A DNA stretch of 64,000 nucleotides. Source: Bacteroidota bacterium (lineage in GTDB: Bacteria; Bacteroidota; Bacteroidia; Chitinophagales; Chitinophagaceae). A program made the position numbers and the translations under genes. The notes beneath the pieces are model-generated. The model had not been told where the DNA came from, did not search any database, and saw nothing but the letters and a program-made list of their open reading frames with translations. Positions 7,830 through 16,174 of this stretch are shown here, piece by piece. The DNA lies in the NCBI GenBank assembly GCA_023387985.1, contig JAEWHC010000002.1:124001-188000 (forward strand), written 5' to 3'. Numbering within the stretch: the stretch's first letter is position 1; each line of letters begins with the position of its first letter.

Positions 7830-9773
7830 TTATTCCGATTTTCTATTTAATATCTCATCCTTTAGCATTTCAGTAAAAGTTTCCACCACCTGCATTCCCA
7901 AGTCGCCTTTGCCTTGTCTTCTTACGGATACTGCATTTTCAGTTGCCTCCTTCTCACCCACCACGGCCATGTACGGAATGCGCATCAATTCGGCCTCCCT
8001 GATCTTTTTTCCAATTTTTTCGCCGCGGTCATCAATGGAGGCCCGCAATCCGGCTGACTTCATTTTAGCAAGGACTTCCTGGCAATAAGGCAAAAACTTA
8101 TCCGATATCGGGAGGATTTTCACTTGTTCGGGCGCCAGCCATGTTGGAAATTTGCCGGCATAATGCTCCAGCAAAAAGCCGATGAATCTTTCATGGGTTC
8201 CAAGCGGGGCACGGTGAATGATGAGGGGTATTTCCGCTTCGTTTTTGGAATTGGTAAAGCTCAGGTTGAAACGGCGGCTCTGTGCAAAATCCACCTGGTT
8301 GGTTGCCAGGGTAAATTCCCGCCCGATGGCGCTCCATATCTGAACATCAATTTTTGGTCCGTAAAATGCGCCTTCACCTTTTACTTCCACAAACGGCACA
8401 TTGGTATCTTTCAAGACCTGGCGCACCAGCTCTTCAGTTTCCAGCCACAGCTCAGGTTCATTGATGTATTTCTGGCCGAGCTTTTCAGGATCATGGAGAC
8501 TTAAACGCATTACATATTTATCGATTCCAAAAATTTTGAAATACTTCAGATACATGTCGTTTACGGCCTTGAATTCCTGTGCGAACTGCTCTTTGGCACA
8601 ATAAATATGCGCATCATTCATGTGCAGACACCGAACCCGCATTAAGCCAAACAGTTCACCACTTTGCTCGTAGCGGTAGCAGGTACCATACTCTGCAAGA
8701 CGCAAAGGAAGATCGCGATAACTGCGGGGTTCCGTACTGTAGATCTTGTGGTGATGCGGGCAGTTCATGGCTTTCAAATAATAGTTTTCGCCATCCATAA
8801 CCATGGGCGGGAACATGCTGTCAGCATAATAAGGCAGGTGTCCGCTTTTATGGTACATGCTTTCTTTGGCAATGTGCGGGGTAACCACCCTTTTATAACC
8901 TGCAGCTTCTTCGGTGTCTTTAGCCAGCCTTTCCAATTCCTCAATAATCACTGTACCATTCGGCAACCACAAAGGCAACCCTGGTCCCACATCGTCATCA
9001 AATGTAAAAATGCCCAGTTCTTTTCCGAGTTTGCGATGGTCGCGTTTTTTGGCTTCTTCAAGCATGGCCAGGTATGAATCGAGTTCTTTTGCGTTAGGAA
9101 AACTTACGCCATAAATGCGGGTGAGTTGCTTGTTTTTTTCGTCGCCCTTCCAATAAGCGCCGGCAATATTTGTAAGTTTTATGGCTTTTATAAAACCGGT
9201 ATTGGGCAGGTGGGGTCCGCGGCAGAGATCGGTGAAATTTCCCTGGCTGTAAAAAGTGATGGAACCATCCTGCAGGTTGGTCAGTAAATCCAGTTTATAC
9301 TCATCGTCTTTATCTGAAAAATACTGAATGGCTTCATCCCGGGGAATTTCTTTACGGATGTATTCCGAATTGGTTTTTGCCAGTTCAGCCATTTTCTTCT
9401 CTATCTTTTCCAGGTCTTCTTCGGTGAGTTTATGATCACCAAGATCGACATCATAGTAAAAACCATTGTCTACGGGAGGACCAACCCAAAACTTCACTTT
9501 TGGAAAATAAAACTCAATGGCCTCAGCCATCAGGTGGGCGGTTGAATGCCAGAATGTGCTCTTGCCTTCTGCATCATCCCATTTCAAAAACTGTATGGAA
9601 CTGTCTTCTTCAATTCCACGCGTAAGGTCTCTCACCTCACCGTTAACTTTTGCTGCCAGCACGTTGCGGGCAAGCCCTTCCGAAATGGATTTTACGACCT
9701 CAAGCGCCGATATGCCTTTGTCGTAAGAGCGAACAGCACCGTCCGGAAATGCTATATTTATTTGCATACTCAT
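7830..9773 (-). CDS. thrS: Threonine--tRNA ligase
   Basis: The class II synthetase charges tRNA-Thr with threonine in the cytosol. The 647-aa start at MSMQINIAFPDG is preferred; the open frame runs 14 codons further upstream but without homologous-looking sequence and across the promoter region. Domain order: TGS (about 1-65), editing/SAD domain with HSTAHLMAEA, the catalytic core with motif 2 around YGTCYRYEQSGELFGL and the zinc-binding region near MNCPHHHKIY, then the anticodon-binding domain from about residue 545. The length is standard. It heads a thrS-infC operon and is divergent from the secreted-protein gene at 9866. Confidence 0.97.
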   Translation of the reverse strand: MSMQINIAFPDGAVRSYDKGISALEVVKSISEGLARNVLAAKVNGEVRDLTRGIEEDSSIQFLKWDDAEGKSTFWHSTAHLMAEAIEFYFPKVKFWVGPPVDNGFYYDVDLGDHKLTEEDLEKIEKKMAELAKTNSEYIRKEIPRDEAIQYFSDKDDEYKLDLLTNLQDGSITFYSQGNFTDLCRGPHLPNTGFIKAIKLTNIAGAYWKGDEKNKQLTRIYGVSFPNAKELDSYLAMLEEAKKRDHRKLGKELGIFTFDDDVGPGLPLWLPNGTVIIEELERLAKDTEEAAGYKRVVTPHIAKESMYHKSGHLPYYADSMFPPMVMDGENYYLKAMNCPHHHKIYSTEPRSYRDLPLRLAEYGTCYRYEQSGELFGLMRVRCLHMNDAHIYCAKEQFAQEFKAVNDMYLKYFKIFGIDKYVMRLSLHDPEKLGQKYINEPELWLETEELVRQVLKDTNVPFVEVKGEGAFYGPKIDVQIWSAIGREFTLATNQVDFAQSRRFNLSFTNSKNEAEIPLIIHRAPLGTHERFIGFLLEHYAGKFPTWLAPEQVKILPISDKFLPYCQEVLAKMKSAGLRASIDDRGEKIGKKIREAELMRIPYMAVVGEKEATENAVSVRRQGKGDLGMQVVETFTEMLKDEILNRKSE

Positions 9774-9799
9774 TAAAATTTGCCTGTTGAACAGGGGCG

Positions 9800-9807
9800 C
9801 AAAATTA
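9800..9807 (-). promoter_or_regulatory. -7 promoter box of thrS
   Basis: TAATTTTG on the minus strand fits TAnnTTTG and lies 26 bp before the chosen thrS ATG. This supports the shorter thrS start, because the longer frame would begin almost on the box. No clear -33 element was found. Confidence 0.5.
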
Positions 9808-9865
9808 ACAAACAATTACTTCAGAAACGAGTCCAATTTTTAGGCGAAGCGTAATTTTATCGTTC

Positions 9866-10981
9866 ATGCTAAAAGGGACTACTCAGACGATAAAGATCAT
9901 CTTCAGCAGCGTTTTATTCTTCATGCTTTTGGCAGGCTTCAGTGCATCAGCTCAGAATTTAACCGGCATTTGGAGAGGTGGATTTTACAACGAATTTGAA
10001 TACCAGTTTTTCGGATCAAAATACCGTTACGAAGTTCAGATCAAAGCGACAGGCGAATCCGTAAAAGGTGTTACGTATTCATACCAGGATACCCGTTTTT
10101 ACGGCAAGGCCGGATCTGTAGGCAAATGGTCATCTTCGACTAAGTCCCTGACACTCGTTGAAAACAAAATGCTTGAACTCAAAATTCAGGGAGGGGGCGA
10201 TGGCTGCCTGATGACCTGCTACCTGAATTACCGCAAAGAGGGCAATAAAGAGTTCCTAGAGGGCCGCTATTCAAGCGTCAATATGAATGATACCAAGTCG
10301 AGTTGCGGAGGGGGAATAGTACGGCTCGAACGGGTTCCCGACACCGATTTTACCCTTGAACCTTTTTTGCGGGAAGGCAACCAAACTGCAAAAAATACCA
10401 AGCCCGGCCAGGATGATTACCTTATCAACCGCGAATCTGCCAAAGGCCCTCCGCCTGTTACCCGGCCTGCGCCGAAAAAAGAACCCCCGGTGGCCAAGAA
10501 GGATCCTGTTCCCGATAAACCTCAACCTAAAATAACAACCCCGGAACAACCCAAACCGCAAGCAACACCACCACCTGTTGTCACAAAGCCAGCGGAACCC
10601 AAAAAAAACAATGAAGAAAGCAACACCGTAAGAAACCGGCAGAATGAATTGGTGGAAACCATATCAACCGGTTCGCGGAAACTCTCTATAAGCTTTTATG
10701 ACAATGGTGAGATTGATGGGGATATCATCTCCGTATATGCCAATGGAAAATTAATCGTAGATAAACAAACCTTGTCAGCAAACCCCATTTACGTGGAGGT
10801 GGAACTCAATGAGCAGACCGACCTGCAGGAAATTGTAATGGTGGCGGAAAATCTTGGAGCCATTCCTCCCAATACAGCCCTGATGATCATACAAGCCGGA
10901 GCGCAAAGATTTACACTCAGCCTGAGCAGCAATGAACAGAAAAATGCCATGGTGCGTTTCCGTTTTCAACCCGAATTATAA
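9866..10981 (+). CDS. Secreted protein with Pro-rich linker, function unknown
   Basis: The 371-aa product has an N-terminal signal peptide (hydrophobic stretch about residues 10-28, cleavage probably after SASAQ). A first domain (about 30-165) starts LTGIWRGGFY and looks like a small beta-barrel or lipocalin-like fold. It is followed by a long Pro/Lys-rich linker (about 190-250) and a C-terminal beta-rich domain with SISFYDNGEIDGDIISVY. The layout suggests a periplasmic or surface protein with two folded heads joined by a flexible spacer. TAATTTTA, a near -7 box, lies just upstream of the start. It is divergent from thrS and has no clear partner. No function can be named. Confidence 0.8.
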   Translation: MLKGTTQTIKIIFSSVLFFMLLAGFSASAQNLTGIWRGGFYNEFEYQFFGSKYRYEVQIKATGESVKGVTYSYQDTRFYGKAGSVGKWSSSTKSLTLVENKMLELKIQGGGDGCLMTCYLNYRKEGNKEFLEGRYSSVNMNDTKSSCGGGIVRLERVPDTDFTLEPFLREGNQTAKNTKPGQDDYLINRESAKGPPPVTRPAPKKEPPVAKKDPVPDKPQPKITTPEQPKPQATPPPVVTKPAEPKKNNEESNTVRNRQNELVETISTGSRKLSISFYDNGEIDGDIISVYANGKLIVDKQTLSANPIYVEVELNEQTDLQEIVMVAENLGAIPPNTALMIIQAGAQRFTLSLSSNEQKNAMVRFRFQPEL

Positions 10982-11076
10982 TCCTTTCTTCCATAAAAGG
11001 AATTTGAATAGAGTCAGATTTCGCGGCCTGCCCGAAGATTCAAGTTCTGCAATTCAATCATTATCTTTCAGCCTGA

Positions 11077-12420
11077 ATGGCGAGTTCTGATTTTTTCAAC
11101 AGTTTTTATATAGGAAACCGCGGATATGCGGGATTGCTTCTTTGCGCTGGCGTGTTTGTTCTGGTCTGGCTATTTAAGTGGCCAATGGTTACCGGAATAT
11201 TTCTTTTTTTGTTATTCATGATCCTCGTTGCCTATGATCTTGTATTTCTTTTCCTGTTAAGGTCCACAGTATTCTGCAAAAGAGAATTGCCATACCGGTT
11301 AAGCAACAGCGATTACAATAACATAACCATCCGGTTGAGGCATAATTTCCGGTCAGCAATACATTTGCGGATTATTGAAGAGTTGCCAATACAATTCCAG
11401 GAACGTGAAAACCATTTTGATATTCTTCATTTCGCGCCTGGAATTACAAAGTTTCTTGAATACCGGGTGAGGCCGGTTTCCCGGGGCGAATATGAATTCG
11501 GGCATATTATTGCCATCGTCACCACACCCATCCGTTTCCTGGAAAGAAGAATGGTTTTGGCGGAACACCGCACCAGCAAAGTATATCCGTCTTTTCTTCA
11601 GTTCAGGAGCAGAAACTGGCTAAATGCAACAGTGAAAACCGAGGAAACAGGAATTGCAAGAGTGAAAAAAACAGGTGTGAGCCTGGAGTTTGATCATATT
11701 AAGGAATATGCGATTGGTGATGATCTTCGGAAAGCAAACTGGAGCGCAACCGCCCGCAAAGGGAACCTGATGGTGAACAGTTATGTAGATGAAAAAAGCC
11801 AGCAGGTATTCAGCATCATAGACAAAGGCCGGCTCATGAAGATGCCATTTCATAAACTGAGCTTGGTGGATCATGCCATCAACAGCACGCTGGTTTTGGC
11901 CAATGTTGCCTTGCAACGTCGCGATCGTTTCGGACTGATGACCTTTTCCCATAAAGCCGGTGATTTTCTCGCTGCGGACAGGAAGCCATTGCAGTTGCGG
12001 CAGATCCAGGAAACACTCTATAAAACCGAAACGCAATTCCTGGAATCCGATTTTGAAAATCTTTATCTGCAGGTGCGCAAAAGAATCAAACAACGCAGCC
12101 TTTTGTTGTTGTTCACAAATTTTGAATCAGCCACGGGTATGCGCCGGCAATTGCCCTATCTCAAAATGCTGGCGCGGCACCACCTTATCGTGGTAATCTT
12201 TTTTGAAAATTCAGAACTTGTGGATGCGTCCAATGCAGAGGCCGAAGATCTTGAAGATATCTATGTGGCAACCATTGCCGAACGGTTTGTCCACGAGAAA
12301 AAAATGATGAGAAAAGAACTCCAATCCCAGGGCATTACCACGCTATTGACCCAGCCGGAAAGCCTGACCGTTGACACAGTAAATAAATACCTGGAAATTA
12401 AGGCCCGCCGCCTGTTCTGA
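11077..12420 (+). CDS. DUF58 domain protein
   Basis: The 447-aa product has two N-terminal TM helices (about residues 17-60), a beta-rich middle part and the DUF58 signature LEFDHIKEYAIGDDLRKANW at about residues 205-225. A von Willebrand A-like C-terminal region with FSIIDKGRLM follows. DUF58 proteins are usually encoded next to MoxR ATPases and VWA proteins and may take part in envelope complex assembly; here no MoxR or VWA gene is adjacent, so this is an isolated copy. The ATG at 11077 gives a complete first TM helix. Confidence 0.87.
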   Translation: MASSDFFNSFYIGNRGYAGLLLCAGVFVLVWLFKWPMVTGIFLFLLFMILVAYDLVFLFLLRSTVFCKRELPYRLSNSDYNNITIRLRHNFRSAIHLRIIEELPIQFQERENHFDILHFAPGITKFLEYRVRPVSRGEYEFGHIIAIVTTPIRFLERRMVLAEHRTSKVYPSFLQFRSRNWLNATVKTEETGIARVKKTGVSLEFDHIKEYAIGDDLRKANWSATARKGNLMVNSYVDEKSQQVFSIIDKGRLMKMPFHKLSLVDHAINSTLVLANVALQRRDRFGLMTFSHKAGDFLAADRKPLQLRQIQETLYKTETQFLESDFENLYLQVRKRIKQRSLLLLFTNFESATGMRRQLPYLKMLARHHLIVVIFFENSELVDASNAEAEDLEDIYVATIAERFVHEKKMMRKELQSQGITTLLTQPESLTVDTVNKYLEIKARRLF

Positions 12421-12455
12421 CCGCCCTGAGGCAAGTGAGCCTGGCCGGTTTTTTT
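12421..12455 (+). terminator. Probable terminator after the DUF58 gene
   Basis: An imperfect GC-rich hairpin (AGGC-AAGTGA-GCCT core with outer CC/GG pairs) is followed by seven T residues immediately after the stop codon. Confidence 0.5.
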
Positions 12456-12482
12456 GCCTGTCCCTTTCAAGGTCCGAATGCT

Positions 12483-12490
12483 TACATTTG
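12483..12490 (+). promoter_or_regulatory. -7 promoter box of the GtrA gene
   Basis: TACATTTG is a perfect TAnnTTTG box ending 13 bp before the ATG at 12504. It lies inside the longer open frame that begins at 12435, which supports the shorter start. A TTTG lies 26 bp upstream, slightly too far for an ideal -33. Confidence 0.5.
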
Positions 12491-12503
12491 CAGCCCATTT
12501 AAT

Positions 12504-13040
12504 ATGATCAACCGCCTAATCAGACAAATTCTGGATTGGTTTTACCCTTTTTTCTCCAGGCTAATGTCCCGGCAAACTTTTTATTATGCCGCATGTGGCG
12601 GCGGCAATACCGCCCTGAGCATTTTTATCTTTTTCATCAGCTATAATTTCATTCTCAGTAAGCAAAACCTGGAACTCCCTTTTGTAGTAATCAGCCCGCA
12701 TATCGCTTCCATGATTATTGCCTTTCTGATCACTTTTCCGATTGGCTTCTACCTGGCCACAACCATCGTTTTTGACGGTAGCATTCTGAAAAGACGTTAC
12801 CAGCTGATCCGTTATTTTCTTAGTGCGATGGGAAGTGTGGTACTGAATTACATCAACCTGAAAATTCTGGTGGATCTTTTACACATCTACCCTACTCCCT
12901 CGCAGATCATCAACACCATCATTGTGGTCAGCTTCAGCTACCTCTCTCAAAAATATTTTGCCTTTACCAAGAAAAGCCGCACCCGCAAAAGTGAAGAAAC
13001 GCAACTGGAAAATGGTTCCGGTAAGCCCACCCTACTTTAG
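12504..13040 (+). CDS. GtrA family membrane protein
   Basis: The 178-aa protein carries about four TM helices (roughly residues 25-45, 55-80, 95-115 and 125-150). The spacing and the C-terminal VVSFSYLSQKYFAF match GtrA/DPMS-related proteins, which help move undecaprenyl- or polyprenyl-linked sugars across the inner membrane. The start at 12504 was chosen because a -7 promoter box lies just upstream and the extra upstream codons are not membrane-like. It overlaps the convergent DUF4403 gene by 4 bp. No glycosyltransferase is adjacent, so its lipid-sugar partner is unknown. Confidence 0.8.
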   Translation: MINRLIRQILDWFYPFFSRLMSRQTFYYAACGGGNTALSIFIFFISYNFILSKQNLELPFVVISPHIASMIIAFLITFPIGFYLATTIVFDGSILKRRYQLIRYFLSAMGSVVLNYINLKILVDLLHIYPTPSQIINTIIVVSFSYLSQKYFAFTKKSRTRKSEETQLENGSGKPTLL

Positions 13041-14479
13041 AATTTAAATTGCTGCAATAACAAAGCGGCGTCCAGTTCAATTTTCAATTCGCCTTCGATT
13101 GCACCCTGCAAAAATAATCCGTCAGACGCGCCGGTAATTTGGTGCAGATTCATCTTTTTCAACGTTCCCACACTTTTGACACCCGGGTACAACGTGCGGT
13201 TTATTTGTTCCGTTGCAGATTTGAGCATTCCATTTTCCTGGTCATCCAGATCGAACGTGGTATACGCTCTGATTTTTGAAATGATGAAATCATCCAGCAG
13301 GTAGTTGGCAGCTTTGAGTAGCAATTGCTTCGATTGCATATGAAAATCGAGGTCATCGAGAAAGATCTTTTGCGTAACCGGATCCCAGGCCGGTTTGCCT
13401 TCGAGATAAAAGAATCCTCTTGCCGATTTGGATACGCCTACTTTTACAAAAACTTTTTCCTCTCCGCCTTTGAGGCTCACCGAATCAATCCGGATGGTTT
13501 TTTTAATCAATCCCTTGCCCACCTGAAATTCTTTTCCGGCAATATTGGCATTTACCAGCGCATTCAACGAATCATAAGGCAGCAACTCGGCGATGTAAAA
13601 GTTAAACCCTTTGCGCTGGCTGAAATCTTTGAGATTGGGAAGTGGTCTTTTTAAAAGTTGAGGATCAGGCTTTAATTCCGGAGTTGCACTCAGGCCAATG
13701 GAAATAAAAAGTGAATCGTTGCGGGTATCTATGGAACTGAAACGTAAGGCTTCCGGATTTATGTTGAGATATCCTATGCCCGGAACCCTGTACCCGTTTT
13801 GGAGACTATCCCAGGCCATCTGCATATAGCTGCGGATGTTTATGCCGGCAATGGTTTGCTTGAGTTCATCCACCGATAGCTGAACCTCTTCCTTCACCCT
13901 GTCCACGATTTTTTGCGTTACATCCCGGCCAAAAAAACAAACTTCGCATTTATCGGCAGGGACAGGGTTTACCACAATGCTATTTACCTGCAGAGAATAG
14001 TCAGGCTGAAGCTTAAACTGCATTACGAAACCCGCGTCAACTTTACGCGGTGCCTCTTTTCCGAAACCACATGTGCAGGCAGGCGTCCAGGGGCTCGTTC
14101 CCCCGGCAGTGCAAATGCGTGTTGATCCGCGGATGCCATAAAAACCCGTGAATGAAACCATCAGTTTATCGCCATTGGTACGAAAACGCAGGGGTCCTCT
14201 TTTGAAATGGTACTGATAGCGCAAATCGCAGCCTTCCATTTCCCAGGATTTGGGGTAATTGGGTGAAGTGAACAGCGTGTCCACCATCTGATCCGCGAAT
14301 TTGTAAATGGGTTTAAGGTCAAGAACTATGGGAATGTCAATTTGGCTGGAAGGCAAATTGTTCCGGGCGATTGCCACCTTATTGGTGGTGTCGGGCTGCA
14401 AAGGAATGATAACGTCCTGTGCATTTAAGCAGCTGAAACAAAATATGGTAAACAGCAAAAACAGGAATTTGGTTCTCAT
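13037..14479 (-). CDS. DUF4403 family protein, probable exported protein
   Basis: The 480-aa product starts with a signal peptide (FLFLLFTIFCFSCLNAQ). The Cys in FSC could be a lipobox, but cleavage after LNAQ is equally possible. The body has the features of DUF4403: a Cys-containing segment EGCDLRYQYHFKRGPLRF, CTCGFG at about 130-135 and a long alternating beta/helix pattern to the C terminus (about 460 aa). Such proteins are predicted periplasmic or outer-membrane-associated tubular lipid-binding-like proteins; no experimental role is known to me. It overlaps the convergent GtrA gene by 4 bp. Confidence 0.8.
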   Translation of the reverse strand: MRTKFLFLLFTIFCFSCLNAQDVIIPLQPDTTNKVAIARNNLPSSQIDIPIVLDLKPIYKFADQMVDTLFTSPNYPKSWEMEGCDLRYQYHFKRGPLRFRTNGDKLMVSFTGFYGIRGSTRICTAGGTSPWTPACTCGFGKEAPRKVDAGFVMQFKLQPDYSLQVNSIVVNPVPADKCEVCFFGRDVTQKIVDRVKEEVQLSVDELKQTIAGINIRSYMQMAWDSLQNGYRVPGIGYLNINPEALRFSSIDTRNDSLFISIGLSATPELKPDPQLLKRPLPNLKDFSQRKGFNFYIAELLPYDSLNALVNANIAGKEFQVGKGLIKKTIRIDSVSLKGGEEKVFVKVGVSKSARGFFYLEGKPAWDPVTQKIFLDDLDFHMQSKQLLLKAANYLLDDFIISKIRAYTTFDLDDQENGMLKSATEQINRTLYPGVKSVGTLKKMNLHQITGASDGLFLQGAIEGELKIELDAALLLQQFKF

Positions 14480-14527
14480 GGCCGGGGGTTAAACAGCTAT
14501 TAAACGCTGATCAGGATATTTGAGTGC

Positions 14528-15343
14528 TTAAGGTCTCTCTAAAATTTGCCGGAGGCTCGCTTTGAACATATCGCTCCTAGGTATGCCATTGTGACCAGCT
14601 CCCGGAACAACGATTAGCGTGTCGCCGGGTTTGAAATACCGGGTGAGTAATAATGGTTCCTGCAAAGGGATCACTTTGTCCCGCGTACCATGCCAGATGG
14701 TAACCGGTTCATCCGTAAGACCCAGGTAATATCCGTTCTCCAGGTTGTTGCGGATCATAAGCGGCGTTGGAAGCATGAAAGCATATTCGGAAGTGAGGGA
14801 AGACAAGGAATAATAAGGAGTTTCTAGCAACAGCGCCCGGGCATCCCTTTTGGAGGCCAGGTAGGAAGCGATGCCAGTTCCTAGTGATTTTCCATACAGC
14901 ACAATACTGTCGGCAGCCACGCGGGCATTGGCCATACGGTAAATCTGTAGTGCAATTTCATGCAGGTTTTCCACGTTCAACTCACCCGTTGATTTTCCAT
15001 ATTGGGGATAATCAGGAACCCAGCATTCATAGCCAAGTTCTGTAAAAACCTTTGAACTGCGCACATAGCGCTGAATGTTGCGCCGGTTGCCATGAAAATA
15101 CAGCACAATGCCTTTGGTAATGGAATCCTTTGGCATAAATTGAACCACGTTAATGGTCATCGAGCTGTCAAAGGCGATCTCAAACTCACGGGCGGGCTGC
15201 ACCTCGTCAAGGCGCCATTTATGTTCCTTTTCTACAGGTGCACCCTGGAAGATCATGCGGTTTTGCAAGGAATAATAAAGCACTCCACTCAGGAGAATGC
15301 TCAACAGCAGGTATCTTAAATACAATTTGGTCATCCGGATCAA
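14528..15343 (-). CDS. Alpha/beta hydrolase, membrane-anchored
   Basis: The 271-aa product begins with one TM helix (about residues 8-24) followed by an alpha/beta hydrolase fold of the YqiA/BEM46-like group. Visible are the oxyanion strand VLYFHGNRRN, the nucleophile elbow YGKSLGTG, the acid in HGTRDKVIP and the histidine in GAGHNG. The substrate is unknown; esterase or thioesterase activity is possible. It is translationally coupled to the next upstream gene by an ATGA overlap, and the two proteins are clear paralogues. Confidence 0.87.
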   Translation of the reverse strand: MIRMTKLYLRYLLLSILLSGVLYYSLQNRMIFQGAPVEKEHKWRLDEVQPAREFEIAFDSSMTINVVQFMPKDSITKGIVLYFHGNRRNIQRYVRSSKVFTELGYECWVPDYPQYGKSTGELNVENLHEIALQIYRMANARVAADSIVLYGKSLGTGIASYLASKRDARALLLETPYYSLSSLTSEYAFMLPTPLMIRNNLENGYYLGLTDEPVTIWHGTRDKVIPLQEPLLLTRYFKPGDTLIVVPGAGHNGIPRSDMFKASLRQILERP

Positions 15344-16137
15344 TAAAGCAAAATATCGCGCACAAAATTATGGTACTTTGGGAAGGTAGGTAAATTATTA
15401 TGCCCGCCGCCTTCGATTCGGATCAGGGTGATCATTTCCGGGTTAAGTTTTTGCAATTTTTCACTTTGTGAAATGGGGATCAGCCAGTCTTTTGTACCAT
15501 GAATGATGTAGGTATGGCATTTCACCTTACGGATCCAGAGATCGGTGCGCAGGTGATAACGCAACAGGAATTTATGCGGTAAAAAGGGAAGAAATCTTTC
15601 CGCCACTTTAATGAAAGAGAAGAAAGGCGCGTCCAGGATAAGGTAACGGGGATCATTATCCGAAGCCACTTTGGTGGCAAATCCGCTACCCAGGCTCCTG
15701 CCATAAACCAGTAAATGATCTTCGGGATATTGGCCGGCCAGCTGCCTGTAAACAAACTGCATATCGTCAAGCATTCCCTTTTCACTTCGCTTGCCTATAC
15801 TTTTCCCAAATCCACGGTAATCAACCAGGACCACATCATACTGATAGCGGTAAAAATCCCTGGCATATTTCGCCCAACCCTTGACACTTCTTGAATTGCC
15901 ATGAAAATAGAGGATCAACCCTTTGGGATTGTCGATAAAAAAATGCAGGCCATGAATATTGACGCCAGGTTCAGGTTGAAAATTCACTTCACGGAAGGGC
16001 GCATCGTATTTATAGATGAAATTGGTGGGCAGTTTTTCCGGCTTGAAAATAAACCGCTCCTGAACCAGGTAAGCCCCAACGACCAGCAAAACAAAAGCGC
16101 CACCGGCCCACCACCAAAAAGAAATATCTTCCAGCAT
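15340..16137 (-). CDS. Alpha/beta hydrolase, membrane-anchored (paralogue of the following gene)
   Basis: The 265-aa product has a Trp-rich N-terminal TM helix (about residues 7-25) and a hydrolase domain with LILYFHGNSRS, nucleophile elbow YGRSLGSG, acid HGTKDWLIP and final histidine GGGHNN. It is the first gene of a two-gene unit; its stop overlaps the start of the second hydrolase by 4 bp. The pair probably arose by tandem duplication, and divergence is considerable outside the catalytic motifs. Substrates are unknown. The active-site face would be periplasmic if the N-terminal helix is an uncleaved anchor with the N terminus in the cytoplasm. Confidence 0.87.
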   Translation of the reverse strand: MLEDISFWWWAGGAFVLLVVGAYLVQERFIFKPEKLPTNFIYKYDAPFREVNFQPEPGVNIHGLHFFIDNPKGLILYFHGNSRSVKGWAKYARDFYRYQYDVVLVDYRGFGKSIGKRSEKGMLDDMQFVYRQLAGQYPEDHLLVYGRSLGSGFATKVASDNDPRYLILDAPFFSFIKVAERFLPFLPHKFLLRYHLRTDLWIRKVKCHTYIIHGTKDWLIPISQSEKLQKLNPEMITLIRIEGGGHNNLPTFPKYHNFVRDILLY

Positions 16138-16174
16138 TTCAAATACAAGGTATACAAATAAAATCTGTTATCAG

